Assembly: GCA_001599935.1 (NCBI GenBank)
Contig: BCIJ01000011.1
Location: 62,001-126,000, forward strand
Length of the DNA stretch: 64,000 bases
DNA from: Holtermannia corniformis
Taxonomy: Eukaryota > Basidiomycota > Tremellomycetes > Holtermanniales
Direction: 5' to 3'
Numbering within the stretch: position 1 is the first letter of the stretch; every line of letters starts with the position of its first letter. The translations under genes and the position numbers were made by a program. Positions 44,801 through 55,646 of the stretch are shown here, one piece after another. A model generated the notes under the pieces. The model searched no databases, was not told the origin of the DNA, and saw nothing but the letters and a program-made list of their open reading frames with translations.

Positions 44801-46458
44801 AGCGCGAGATGAGGACAGGCGATGCCGATTTGTAAAAGTCGCCGAGTAGCTCGTTGCGGGTCGCGATCAGAACGAGAAGAAGCTTGGCGGCCGAGCGTCG
44901 GATCTTCCATGAGACGTCTTCGTCGTCGGTGTAGCTTGAAGCTGTCAGTATCTTCGACTCGGCCGTCGAACCGGTCACTCACGCATCCTCGTAATCGTCA
45001 TCGTCGTCCGCATCCTCTTCATCACTGCCCATCGGGTCGTCATCGTCGTCCAACTGCACAAAGTTCTGGTAGGTTGATCAGCTGTGCACTGGCCGTGTCG
45101 ACTGCGCCACCCACCGGGTCGTACTTGACCAGCTCGAGCGCCTTGCCGAGAATCTGCGACAGATACGGCGTGATCTCCGCGGGACAGCGCAGAACTAGGA
45201 CCTCGAGCGTCTACCGTGCTGTCAGCTGGTATCGAGTGACGGTACAGATCCACGTACTACTAGCGCACTCTCGACGCTCTCGGCCTCTTCCACGTCCTCA
45301 AGCTGCGCCAATACGCTCGGCAGCGCGCCCTTCAGGACCCCACCCACAGCACTGGTCGACGTCTTTGCAAGCGCCCCCAAGACGCCAACCCAAGCCCTGA
45401 CGGTCTCTGGCTGACTCGCCTCGAGGCCGATCAGGAGGTCCCGCGACAGCGCACTCAGTACCTGGTCGTTCGACGCGCCCACGAGCGCCGCCAAAGTCCC
45501 AGTGGCACGCTTGCGGATGTTTGGGCGAGCAGTACACAGCAGGGAACTGAGCAGCCGTAAAGCCTGATTCTGGGTTGCGGAGAGGGTCGAGAGGGTATTC
45601 TTGAAACGGGTAAAGATGTCTGTGAGGATAGCGAGGAGCTCGAATGAGACTTGTGGGTGGGCGTCCGCCTGCAGTCCGTCAGCACGATTCAGATGCAGCA
45701 AGGGTCGAGATAGACGAACGTTTTCGAGGGTGTGCAGGACCCGAGTCACGAGCGTATTGATGATTGTCTGCGTTGACGAGCTTTCTTGTGGGATCTCGGC
45801 TACGACCGACTTGAGAGCTGAACGAGCGGTCAGTTTTCTCCTGTGAGCTGCAGGTGGCGACGGACCCAGACACGCCACGTCGCGCTTCTCGTCGTCATCC
45901 GAGCCGATGGCATCCAGCAGCTCGTTCGTGATAGACGTCAGTGCCGCCTTGCGCGCCTTGCGAGTGAGCAGCGCCAAGCTGTGCGCTACGATCAGTTGCA
46001 TTTTACTTGACAAGTAAACCGGCGTACCATGGCACGGCAGCATTCTTGACTTCTGCAAGCCCATCATCGAGGAGTTTGAGCACCTGAGCGACCAGCTTGC
46101 TCTCGACAAGGTCGTCCATGTACGTCTGCTCCAGAGGGCGGTTAGGGGTCCGAGGGATCGTAGCCGTAGTGGAGCGAGCGAGCTCCTTTTGCGTGTCCAT
46201 CAACGACATGACTCTGCAGTCCGCTGCGTCAGCTCGGTCCGTGCGGGGTAAGGGTCGTGCGAGCGGTTGCCACCTGCATTGGCTGAGCAGGGCACGCACC
46301 GCAAATCTGGATCGAGCGAGTTCATCTGCAGTCAACATTGTCAGCACCGCCCTTGTGACTGCTGCGTCGAGCACTGCCGAGTGGGACGATGGGACAAGAC
46401 TGACCTTTTCCAGCAAAGGCGCGATTGGCAGCGCGAACGCTGATGGCTGCTTGGCCAT
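41821..46458 (-). CDS. cullin-associated NEDD8-dissociated protein CAND1
   Basis: Correct splicing at the N-terminus gives ALPIAPLLEK-MNSLDPDL-RVMSLMDTQKELA, which aligns to the CAND1 start ([21 protein letters not shown]). HEAT-repeat text runs throughout: ALEASQPETVRAWVGVLGALA, WKIRRSAAKLLLVLIATRNELL (CAND1 hallmark), CFIKIDLPTFIDRVIAALSDVNEIKILGF and LKDDTIRQDLERKEEMQRSAMRTL near the end. CAND1 binds unneddylated cullins and exchanges F-box modules. Acidic loop DDDDDPMGSDEEDADDDDDYED before the WKIRRS repeat is typical. Large, about 1250 residues. Stop TGA at 41821-41823. Confidence 0.92.
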
Positions 46459-46754
46459 CTTGGGCTCTATGGGTAGCTACGAGCAGGCAGTACCTTTTGG
46501 GATTCTGCACAGCACTGTGTGATGTACTGTTGGTGTCGTTTACCGCTGTCAAGGTGACGAGGGAGGATGCGGGGATGATCAGGTTGAACCCACGGATCGC
46601 GAGAGAAACCAGACGATGACCTTGTTCATCTTCTTGTCGGTTTCGACTCGACTTGCACTGCTTCTGCCGCATACAAAACGTCACGGAAGGCGGTAGACGG
46701 GCACACGCTATCGCAGCATCAAAGATCAAGCCGAGAGCGACGCCAAATCCTCAC

Positions 46755-47357
46755 ATGCCCGTTCGTCTCCGCCTGGCCCGACACGGCCAAAAGCACACGC
46801 CGTACTACCACCTCGTCGCCATCAACGCGTCCAAACGAAGGGATGCTCGACCACTCGAAAAGCTGGGAGAGTACGACCCGATCCCACGACCGATCGAGGA
46901 GGCCGGTCCATCGGCACGGTTGGAGAAGAGGGTCGAGTGGAATGCAGACCGGATCCGGTACTGGCTTGGTGTGGGCGCCGAGCCTACAGAGACGGTCGTC
47001 AAGCTGCTTGAAAAGGTCAGTGATCGCATCTGCACATGCTGTTCCAAAGTGGAGCGTCATGCGAGGCAGGCCGTGAGCAGACAGCTGCTCAGCCACAGTC
47101 TCGAGGGTTACTCTCAGTCGTGATGTGCAGCTGGCATGCTGGTGCGCTACAACGCACGGTGTCGCCCGTCTCATCCCGCTACGCATGCTCACACCCTACA
47201 GGGCGGGATCCTGACCCGACCGCACAAATGGCAACCACACTGGTCGAAAACCGAGGTCGAAACCGGTATCGCGACCGCTCCCTCTCCATCCTCGACCGCG
47301 CCATCATCATCATCAACACCAGAGTTTACAGGTCTGCAAGGGAAAACGGCGACATAG
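46755..47357 (+). CDS. MRPS16: mitochondrial small ribosomal subunit protein bS16m
   Basis: MPVRLRLARHGQKHTPYYHLVAINASKRRDARPLEKLGEYDP is the S16 signature (R-L-x-R-x-G-x-x-x-x-P-x-Y-x-x-V), followed by WNADRIRYWLGVGAEPTETVVKLLEK. Intron 1 (donor GTCAGT) is long for this genome, near 190 bases; after it GGILTRPHKWQPHW completes the domain. A Ser/Thr-rich tail ends at 47357. Part of the mitochondrial small subunit. Divergent from CAND1, with 296 bases between the starts. Confidence 0.92.
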
Positions 47358-47620
47358 GCTGGGCTCGAGACGTGGTCGTATTTGTATGCATTGCATCGTT
47401 CAAACTAGCTCTCAACCAGCGCAAAGTGCATTGCGCGCGCGCACAAGCCTCACCAACGCCCTGTATGCCTGATCCACCTCTGGTGCACGCAGCGCGGTGT
47501 ATAGACGTGAGGAAAAGCAAGCGGTCGAGTCACGTGACGGCGGTTCAACCACGCACCAACTTTTTGGGACCACCACCGTCCTGACCGTCTGTACGCTGGC
47601 TAACGTCTGTCGCGCCTGCA

Positions 47621-48902
47621 ATGTCAAGCTCACAGCCGATCGCGAGCTCATCAAAGCACTCGCACTCGCACAGACACTCGAAAAGCGAGAGAAAAAACAA
47701 GGGCGCCAAGCAGAGCTCGCGCACAAAGCACGACGATGCGACCCCGTTTGAATACCGCAAGTCGGTCATGCGGCTCAGTATCCCGCCCGTGTTTGCAGGT
47801 GATCTCGCGAGAGGTGCAGCTGAGATGCTCGAGAGCTTGGTGATGCGGTCCGTGGGTTGACAGCTCGCATCCGGCGCTGACGTGGGTCCAGCTACGTCCC
47901 TCAACTCGACGGTGTCTTGCTCGCGTTCTCCAACGTACACTTTGTCGACTCGACGGCGAGCATCATCAACGATTGCCCGTATGGGATCGCTCAAGTCGAG
48001 TTTGAAGCCGTGCTCTGGGCACCGCAAATCGGTCAACGGCTCTGTATGTACCTCGTCCTCGTTCTAAAGTCGGCCACTCACGCCGATCCACAGCCGGCAC
48101 CCACTCGCTCTCGTCACCGTCCCATCTCTCCCTCTTGTTCGGATCCACGTTCAACATCTCGATCCCGCTCCAGCATATCCCTCTTGACCGCTACGAATTC
48201 GACTACAACGCCGGCACGGGCCTCGACGCCGCGTCAGACGACGGCGACTCGTCAGACGACGAACAAGAGCACGATGCCGTGCATGAAGTCGGCCGGTGGC
48301 GAGACAAGAAGACTGGCAAGCTCGTCGGCGAAGGGGACCAGAGACTCAAATTCACCGTCATCGGGTCCGTCCCGTCACACCTTCTCGCAGTCGACTGATC
48401 GTCCATCAGGTTGAACGTGTCGAACCAAATGTTGAGCTTGACAGGTTCCCTCTTGGCGGATCCTAGCAAACCGAACCGACAACCGACACCAGCCATGACA
48501 TCGGCCCAGCGCGCGCGTTCACAAAGCCGCGCCAGCGCCTCGCCTGACCCCGCCCAACTGCCCGACACGATCCAATCGCTCGCGGGCGCCATCCCGTCGC
48601 TTGACGCCCAAGCGGCCGAAACGGAGCGTCGACGCCTCAAAGCTGAAAAGAAGGAGAAGAAGCGAGCCAAAGAGGCAAAGCGGCTGGCAAAGCTGCGTGC
48701 AGCGGGCACACAGGCCGTGCCGGACGCTGAACCGGATCACGGCGTCAAAACTGAGAAAGGCGAGACGGTGACAGGCTTGCCGGCGCCCGAGGTGATGCCG
48801 GGTGACGAGGCGCGGGTAGACAAGGAGAAGAAGAAGAAGCGCAAGGCGGGGGAAGAGGATGCGGGTAGTAAAAAGGCCAAGAAGAGAAAGGAGGCCGCTT
48901 GA
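47621..48902 (+). CDS. RPA43: RNA polymerase I subunit A43 (RPA43)
   Basis: His/Ser/Lys-rich start, then MRLSIPPVFAGDL, YVPQLDGVLLAFSNVHFVDSTASIINDCPYGIAQVEFEAVLWAPQIGQRL (N-terminal RPB7-like fold) and the OB part SLLFGSTFNISIPLQHIPLDRYEFDY. RLKFTVIGL...LSLTGSLL closes the OB domain. The remaining third is Lys/Glu-rich and disordered, with a basic nuclear-type tail (KKKRKAGEEDAGSKKAKKRK). A43 with A14 forms the stalk that binds Rrn3. Acidic insert DDGDSSDDEQEHD is typical. Three introns. Confidence 0.88.
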
Positions 48903-49056
48903 GCGTGATGCTAGCCTATGCGTGTTCATCAGGATCTGCGAGTCTCATCCAGAAAGAGCCATGCATCCCAAACAGACCAATCTAAGAAACGACCACATAG
49001 CCTACAACAGCTCGCTGTGCGGCGTCAGCAGTGTTGGAACAACCCAGCAGCGCAAC

Positions 49057-51093
49057 CTACACTGTCCCTGGCGGCTTGCTCGTGCAGTCGTACACGACTC
49101 GGTTGACGCCCGAGACCTCGTTGGTGATCCGGGACGAGATCTTGCGGAGCACAGCGGGCGGGAACACGAACCTGGCCATGTCAGTCTGCACGTTGAATAC
49201 TCGCGGATACGGACCAGTCGGCCGTCATAAAGTCTTCAGTCGTGACAGCGCGCAAGCAGATCATCTAATTCATCAACGCCCGCCCTTGACCGAGATGACC
49301 GAGCGCGGCCCACCTGCTCGTACGTCCGCTTGTCACCCTGCACACCGACGCTCTGGACGGGCAACAGGGCAGCAAACGCCTGGCTGATCTGGTCGTACAG
49401 TCCAGCGTTGCGGATCTCTTCGATGAAGATTTCGTCGGCCTCTTGGCAGATCTTGACTTGCTCGCGCGTGACCTCGCCGAGGATGCGGATGGCAAGACCG
49501 GGCCCTGGGAACGGGTGACGGCCGACGAGGTGGGCGGGGATGCCGAGCAGGCGACCGAGAGCGCGGACCTCGTCTGCGAGGCGTCAGCTCATGTACGGGA
49601 GACTGCAGACCGACCTTTGAAGAGCTCGCGCAAGGGCTCGATCAGCTTGAGCTTCATATCGGCTAGCAAGCCGCCGACGTTGTGGTGCGACTTGATGACC
49701 GCACTGGGCCCCTTGAAGCTGATGCTCTCGATCACGTCTGGGTACAGCGTGCCCTGGAGCAACCACTCAATCTTGCCCTTTGCCTCGCCGCCCTTCTCGG
49801 CGAGCTCCTTTTCTGCCGCCGCCTCAATCTTGAGCGCCTCAGCTTCAAACACCTCGATAAACGTGTTGCCGATAATCTTGCGCTTGCGCTCGGGGTCCTC
49901 GACGCCCTTGAGCCGGGCGAGGAAGAGTTCGGACGCGTCGACGACGGTCAGGTTGACGCCGAGGTCTTGGGTCAGCATCTTGTGTACGCGCGCGCCCTCG
50001 TCCTTGCGCAGCACGCCGTTGTCGACCATGATAGCGTGGAACCTAAACGTCAGCTGTGCACTTGATGATGCCCAGCCACCTACCGGTCACCAATCGCCTC
50101 GTGCATGAGTCGGGCCGCGACCGTCGAGTCGACACCGCCCGAAACGGCGCCAATCACCTGACCCTTTTCGCCACAGATCTCACGGATACGCGCCATCTCC
50201 TTGGGAATGAACGAGTCCTGAGCGATCAGCCTTGATCCTTGATCCACGGTAAATGAGCTCACCATGCTCCAACCGCCCTTGACACCACAGATGTCGGTCA
50301 CAAACTTGGCAATCACCTCTTTGCCCTTGATCGAGTGCGAGACCTCTGGGTGGAACTGGACGCCAAAGATGGGTTTGCTCTCGTGCGCAATCGCAGTGTA
50401 GGGTGACGTCGGGGTGTGTGCGACTGTCAAAAAGGAAGGAGGGAGCGCAGTCAATTGATCGCCGTGCGACATCCAGACCTGTCCCCAGGCATCAGTGAAC
50501 GAGCGAGCGCGCTCAGGCGACGGACCTGCATGCCTCCGTCGTCAATCTCGATGCCGTTGAACAAGCGATCGGCGAGCTCGTTGCCCGTCTGTTCGACTTG
50601 GATCTTGGCGAACCCGTACTCGCGGTGAGAGTGCGGCTCGACCTTGCCCTTGTATGACAGGGCAATCTCCTGCAGACCGTAGCAGATGCCGAGCACGGGC
50701 ACGCCGTAGTCGAACACGGCTGGGTCTACGCGGGGCGCATCATGGTCGTACACCGAGTAGGGCGAGCCCGAGAGGATGATCCCTACCGACGGCCAGGTCA
50801 GTTGCTCAGGATCAACGTCGAGCCACTCGACAGACCCTTGGGTTTCCAGCTGAGCTCGGCAATCTTTTGCGTGCACGGCAGCATCTCGCAATACACCTTT
50901 TCGACCGTGAGCGAGGTTTCGCGCTATGGGATACATGACCGTACGTTGAGCTCACGACATCTCCTGGTGATCAGGTGCGAGTACTATAAGCTCGTCAGTA
51001 GCTATCCGAAGCGCTCGGACGGCGTCGACCGACCTGGGACCCAAAGTCGAGGATGAGGATCGAGTCGTAGGCGTCGTGAATCTCCTCTGGCAT
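49057..51093 (-). CDS. GUA1: GMP synthase (glutamine-hydrolysing)
   Basis: Converts XMP to GMP. N-terminal class I amidotransferase: [33 protein letters not shown] (catalytic Cys) and [13 protein letters not shown] (His, Glu). ATP-pyrophosphatase: [23 protein letters not shown]. Dimerisation part ends [13 protein letters not shown] with stop TAG at 49057-49059, where most family members carry on to a final EWE; the last three residues are missing here. Start [11 protein letters not shown] at 51093. Several introns, one (donor GTCTGT) between KPKG and IILSG. Confidence 0.93.
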
Positions 51094-51249
51094 GGTGTCT
51101 AGGTGATCTCAAGGTCGAACACTTGAACGTCGACAGACTGTGCACTCTTTGTGAAATCGGTATCAATCCGGAAATCACGTGACCGCAGCGATGACTCGGT
51201 TTGCATCCAACAAGCGCAATACAAGACAACAGTGAACAGTAAACGATCT

Positions 51250-51741
51250 CTAGTCCTGCCGACCGCGCCGCGTCCCACGCCCAGAGTTGCCGAGCATCAT
51301 CTGCAGCTCGCCCTGGGCGTCAAACTGCGAGATCGACAGCATCCGATTCAGCGCCTCGATACTCTTGGTAGGCCCGGGCCCACCGGGACCGCTGCGATGG
51401 CCAGCGCCCGCACCGCGATCGCGTGGCCCAAGATGGACTTGCTGCGCCGCAGAGTCACTGGCTGGCGCTTCGGACGCGTCACCACCGAGCGCTTTGGCAT
51501 TGCGAGGCCCGCGCTTGCCGCCGAGACCGGGATTGGGTGGCGCTGGCGGGATGATGGCGAGCGAGGACGGTTGCGGAGAGAGAATGTCGTCGGCTGAGAG
51601 GGTCGAGAGCGCAGGAGCGAGCAGCGAATGAAGCAATAGATCGGATGGATTGGCGGATGATGTCGGCGTCTGCGTTGGCGAGGCGCGTCGTGCCCGGGAT
51701 GGGAGATGGCGCGATGGCCGTGGGCGTATTTGCGCCTCCAT
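51250..51741 (-). CDS. hypothetical protein, unknown family
   Basis: Open frame of 163 residues from ATG 51741. Arg/Ser/Pro-rich N-terminus, then a Leu-rich helix (SDLLLHSLLAPALSTLSADDIL), a Gly/Pro/Arg-rich part, and a conserved-looking end SIEALNRMLSISQFDAQGELQMMLG followed by RGTRRGRQD. The basic tail and RG motifs suggest RNA or nucleolar association, but that is a guess. Not recognised. It lies between the GMP synthase start and the gap to its right; the N-terminal boundary is uncertain because a second frame is also open there. Confidence 0.4.
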   Translation of the reverse strand: MEAQIRPRPSRHLPSRARRASPTQTPTSSANPSDLLLHSLLAPALSTLSADDILSPQPSSLAIIPPAPPNPGLGGKRGPRNAKALGGDASEAPASDSAAQQVHLGPRDRGAGAGHRSGPGGPGPTKSIEALNRMLSISQFDAQGELQMMLGNSGRGTRRGRQD

Positions 51742-52597
51742 CAAGGTTTCTGCAAAGCGCGTTAGTCTGGGTAGAGAGACGTCGATGGCACAGTCGACAA
51801 AGTTCAGCTACTCTCATTCGGTACGGCTGCCAGAAAACCTGCAGCCGTCCATCAAAGACCTGATAGCTATAAAGTCACTACGACATGGCACAGTTGATTG
51901 GCACAGCCCCGCGCAAGGCGTTTGGTATCATCCACGCAGTCTCTCCGTCAAGTATCAAGCCCGGTGCGAGAATACTGTACTATACGATTGCCGAGGCGAG
52001 CAGCTCGATCCCCCACGCATCTCCATGTTCATCCGACCAGCGCCATTTCAGCCGTCAGTCCGGCATCTACAGAGATCAAGGTGTCGGCTGACTGCGGCGC
52101 GCTCCACAGGCTGCTGAAGCGGCTTTAGGTGTTTCGATCCCTTATGGATCGATCACCGCAACCTCTGAGCAACCCGAGGGCGTCAAAGCATTCATTGGTT
52201 GTTTGTCTTAAACTTTCAAAACTCAAGCGCCTCGTTGTAATCTGTAACTGAACCAACAACCGCGCGCACGGTCACCGCAGTAGAATAGCTCCAATCTCGA
52301 GACGTGACGCGCGATCGGCCCGTAGTCGTTCCGTAACATAGACGTTTCGTCTATTGGATGCATGCGGGCAGGTCGCGCATCGGTTTTCCACAGGGGAGGT
52401 ATGACGACCCAGGAGACCCGCGCACGTTATACGTGCAGAGCTGCGGCGACATTGCACAGCGAATCGATTGCACCTGGTCTAAATCGGATCGCCAGTTCTC
52501 ACAGACGTGGCAGAACCTCTATCCGTACCTAGGCGGGCGGGTGGGAGCAGGGACATTACCGCGGCTGAACGGCTAGACTTGAACCACAGCGCAAGAC
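51742..52597. other. gap without a convincing gene
   Basis: Two overlapping plus-strand frames with ATGs at 51788 and 51885 (about 110 and 68 residues) are open, but neither has a domain or clear codon bias. From about 52130 to 52310 the sequence is AT-richer. I see no tRNA cloverleaf. It may hold the 3' UTR of the Sds3-type gene and the promoter of the unknown gene at 51250. Confidence 0.35.
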
Positions 52598-53619
52598 CTA
52601 AAACGGTCTTGGCTGCACTCCGAATTGAGCATGTGCGTCGGTAGTTCGACTGTACTGTGTAGCGGGCAGCGAGTGGCCGAAAGGCTCACAGTGCGCAGAG
52701 TTACCTCTAGCAAGGTGCTTGTCCGTCATGCGAGCGGCCTCTAGACCTGCAAGGGTCTTGACGGCACCAAGCGGCGGTCAAGCACCTCCGCCCCGATCCG
52801 TCCTCAACCCAGCCCATCCCGACCCAGCCCAGACTTCCTTGCTCGACCCGGCCTTGAGTCACTCTACACACAGCCCCAGACACTCACCAGCCACGATATC
52901 GCCGCCCTCCTTTTCCTCCTTCAATTTCCGTCTGCGCTCCTCAACGGTCCCAAGCAGGCGCTGCCTCGCCTGCTCGCGTGCATCCCAGTACTGGGCCTCG
53001 ATCGCTTCGCGTTCCTGCTCGTACAGCTTTTTCGCCGTTTCAAACCTGGGTCGTTAGGATCCGTTGCGTTTATAACCCTGCCAACCCTGCGTGGGAGCGA
53101 GAGACGCACTTGTATTGATACTCCATCTCGACGGCTGTCAGCAACGCATCGCGCTCGATTGAGAATGGGTACAGGGAGAGGAGGTAGCGAGAGGATGTGG
53201 GAGGTTGGGCTGCGACCCCGCGGTTCTCATTGTGGAGCTCGCGGTAGAGATCTTGGTATTTCCTACGAGGTAGAGAGCGTCAGCGATGCTAGGTGGTGAC
53301 ATGGGGAGATGGCTGGTCGGATCGAGGTTGGGATGTGGGTTGGGCGAGGTGTAGCCGATCCAGCAGTGTGCTGAGCACACCGCATGCGACCATGACACAG
53401 CTACACCATCGCGCACTCGGTATACATCCCACCAGTATCGCAGACACATATCATCTCGCCCCTGCCCGCCTGCACTCACTCATCACGCTTCCTCCAGCTC
53501 TCGTCATGCAGGCTCTCAATCTTGTTGACGGTTTCTCGCCTCTTCTTGTCACGCTTGCTCTCCATGTGTTGAGGCGGGATGAACGATGGGAGGATTGACA
53601 TGTGGTGTTGTTTCGACAT
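52598..53619 (-). CDS. Sds3/BRMS1-type Sin3 complex subunit
   Basis: Start MSKQHHMSILPSF at 53619; then KRRETVNKIESLHDESWRKRDE, EKYQDLYRELHNENRG, SLYPFSIERDALLTAVEMEYQYKFETAKKLYEQEREAIEAQYWDAREQARQRLLGTVEERRRKLKEEKEGG: the Sds3 coiled-coil layout. Sds3 binds and stabilises the Sin3-Rpd3 histone deacetylase complex (family knowledge). Two introns are much longer than elsewhere (about 210 and 150 bases). The C-terminus beyond GGDIVA is uncertain; the end given uses the exon starting GLEAARMTDKHLARG, with stop at 52598. Confidence 0.72.
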
Positions 53620-53934
53620 TGCAGGGATGGGATCTGGCACGAAGGCGGCGAGCACTGGACGAGTGGGCAGAGTGAAAGGGAAGACGGGCCGGAGCCGAGA
53701 ACAACGTGGCCGGTGTACACGTCATTACTGGGGATGGGAGGTTGGGGGGAATAGGCTTGCAGCCTCGGAAGCAACGCCCCGCGGCGAGTACAGGTAATGC
53801 CGCCGGCCCCCTCCTTTGAACTGGCGCCACGTGAATTTGCCACCCGCTTACGTCACCGCCTTATAATGAAACCGCACCAGCTTGCAGCGTGCACTATCCC
53901 ATCCACCACGGACCACGATCAGAGCACACGCACA
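53620..53934. promoter_or_regulatory. divergent promoter between Sds3-type gene and PI31
   Basis: 315 bases; nothing coding. The PI31 ATG at 53935 has context ACACAATGG. In-frame extension of the Sds3 side is open upstream, so its start could lie further out. Confidence 0.35.
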
Positions 53935-55216
53935 ATGGCACCAAACCCACTCGAGCCACATCAACTGCTCAGTACAATCCCACACCTCCTGCCGTCCCGC
54001 ACGTCCCAGCTGCGCAACCCGACCGACGCACTCGCAAGCCTCGTCCACGCCATCCACACCGCTCTAGGCTTCCGTCTCGTCTCACCCGCCGTGGAATCCA
54101 GCTCCGCACTGGATCAAGAGGGAGAGCGCGACGATCTCACGAGCGAAGCGACGGCAGTGGACCGTCAAGGTGAGGGCGAAGATGAAGCGCAAGGGAGCGC
54201 GCAGCACGCTAGCAGGCTCGCCAACGGGTGGAACATCCACGGCGAAGAGCACTATGCGTTTGAATATGCCCATGCGCAGAGTGCGATGGCGTTCAGGATC
54301 AGAGTCATGCGCATGGGCGAGAGGGTCCAGGTCGTGGGTGTTGCAGAGGTGCGTCGAGCGTCGGACCACTTTCAAGCCAAAAACCGACTGATGCGTCAAC
54401 AGAGCGAAGAACCGCACACACTGTCGCTACTGCTCAACGAATGGATCAATGTCAACTTCTTGCCGTGGCCGAGACCGGATGAGGAGCAGCCGAGGGCATT
54501 GATTGGCGCATTCAAAAAGTGGGTGGAGGATTGTGTGGTCTGACTGCAGCTCACACTCGGCAGCCTACAAGCCCTGATCGACCGCTACAACACCGAGATC
54601 ATTGCAAAGCTGATCCCAGGACTTGGGATCCCAGGCTACAGCCAGCCGTGAGTCCTCGTGCGTCGTCCCCGTCCGTAACTAACACTCGACCCTCCAGCGC
54701 GCTCAACCCGCCCAACCCGCCTCCTCCAACAGCACCCGCACGCCCAGGCGTAGGCCCAGCACCCCTCATCGATCCCACGTCACCTACCGGTCTTCGCCCC
54801 CATCCAGCCGCAAGCGTCGGCCACCGCGATCTAGACCCCTTCTCATCCCTCCGCCCACCAGGCTCATCCCCCTTTGGCACGGGCGATCCCAGTGGCGGCA
54901 TGTACATGGACTTTAACCACCCCCTATTCAACGACCGTGATCGGGACCCGGGTCTCGGTAGCGGGATCAGACCCCCCGGCGCACGCTGGGACCCGATCGG
55001 GCCAGACGACCCATACGCTCCAGGCCGTGGACTCGGCCCGAACCCACTCAACGGACAGGGTCTAGGCGATAGAGGGTTCGGTCGATGGGGGGATGAGATG
55101 CCGCCTCCGGGAGAGTTTGGGCCTGACCTTGGTCGTGGGATCGGAGGGGCGGTGGTGCTGGAGGAAGGTTTGGCCCAGGCGGCGCGTTCGGAGCCGGAGG
55201 AGGCATGTTTATGTGA
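53935..55216 (+). CDS. proteasome inhibitor PI31-like
   Basis: N-terminal FP-like part has LVHAIHTALGFRLV, LANGWNIHGEEHYAFEYAH and LRVMRM-like strands, then LSLLLNEWINVNFLPW and LQALIDRYNTEIIAKLIPGLGI. The Pro/Gly-rich tail carries FNHPLFND and PPGARWDPIGPDDP, the PI31 C-terminal signature. PI31 binds the 20S proteasome. An intron of 54 bases before SEEPHTL is stopless and could be retained. Near the end a further intron of 47 bases (donor GTCGTG) would give a tail ending GGGMFM at 55216; without it the frame runs to 55253. Exact end uncertain. Confidence 0.78.
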
Positions 55217-55646
55217 CCGCGCGGCACGGCAGCTTGGTGATGATGCATCCTAGTTGTAAACGTATGTCTACTGAGTGCGTGGCTGCAGCTACAGGTGTAG
55301 TCCATCTACTGTCAATGCATCAGTACAGTGGCGCTCGATCACGTCAGCATCGCTCGTAACACCACACAGCAAGTTTTCGTCTGGGAATCAAGACTGCTAA
55401 GAGTACCAAGCATCGCGGCGCGCTTCTACGCTGTATGATGCCAAGCTTCCACACACGACGGCTGCATGTGCGTCTTGATGGCGTTTGTGACATACCATAA
55501 TATGAGTGGTGGACACGGCGTGATGCGCGCTGTTGTGGAGCGAATCAGCGAGCCTGAACCGAAAGACCACGGAGCGGCACCAGGCAGTGCTGACGCCGCA
55601 TCTCGCTAGTACAAGACCTTTCGGTTGTGCAGCAGCGTCCCATGCA
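55217..55646. other. convergent 3' intergenic region
   Basis: Between the ends of PI31 (plus) and the PCI protein (minus). No coding sequence supported. Confidence 0.4.

Noticed and set aside
51788..52117. Two overlapping plus-strand frames (ATG 51788 and 51885)
   Set aside because: Mutually exclusive, no family, no splice pattern that improves either; left as unassigned gap.
52640..52700. Possible tRNA (GGTAGTTCGACTG)
   Set aside because: No matching acceptor or D/anticodon stems around the T-loop-like string.
54513..54543. Intron of 27-31 bases in the PI31 gene
   Set aside because: A 45-base intron with GTGGGT donor, CTGAC branch and CAG acceptor gives the correct frame (AFK-N-LQALIDRY) and normal length.
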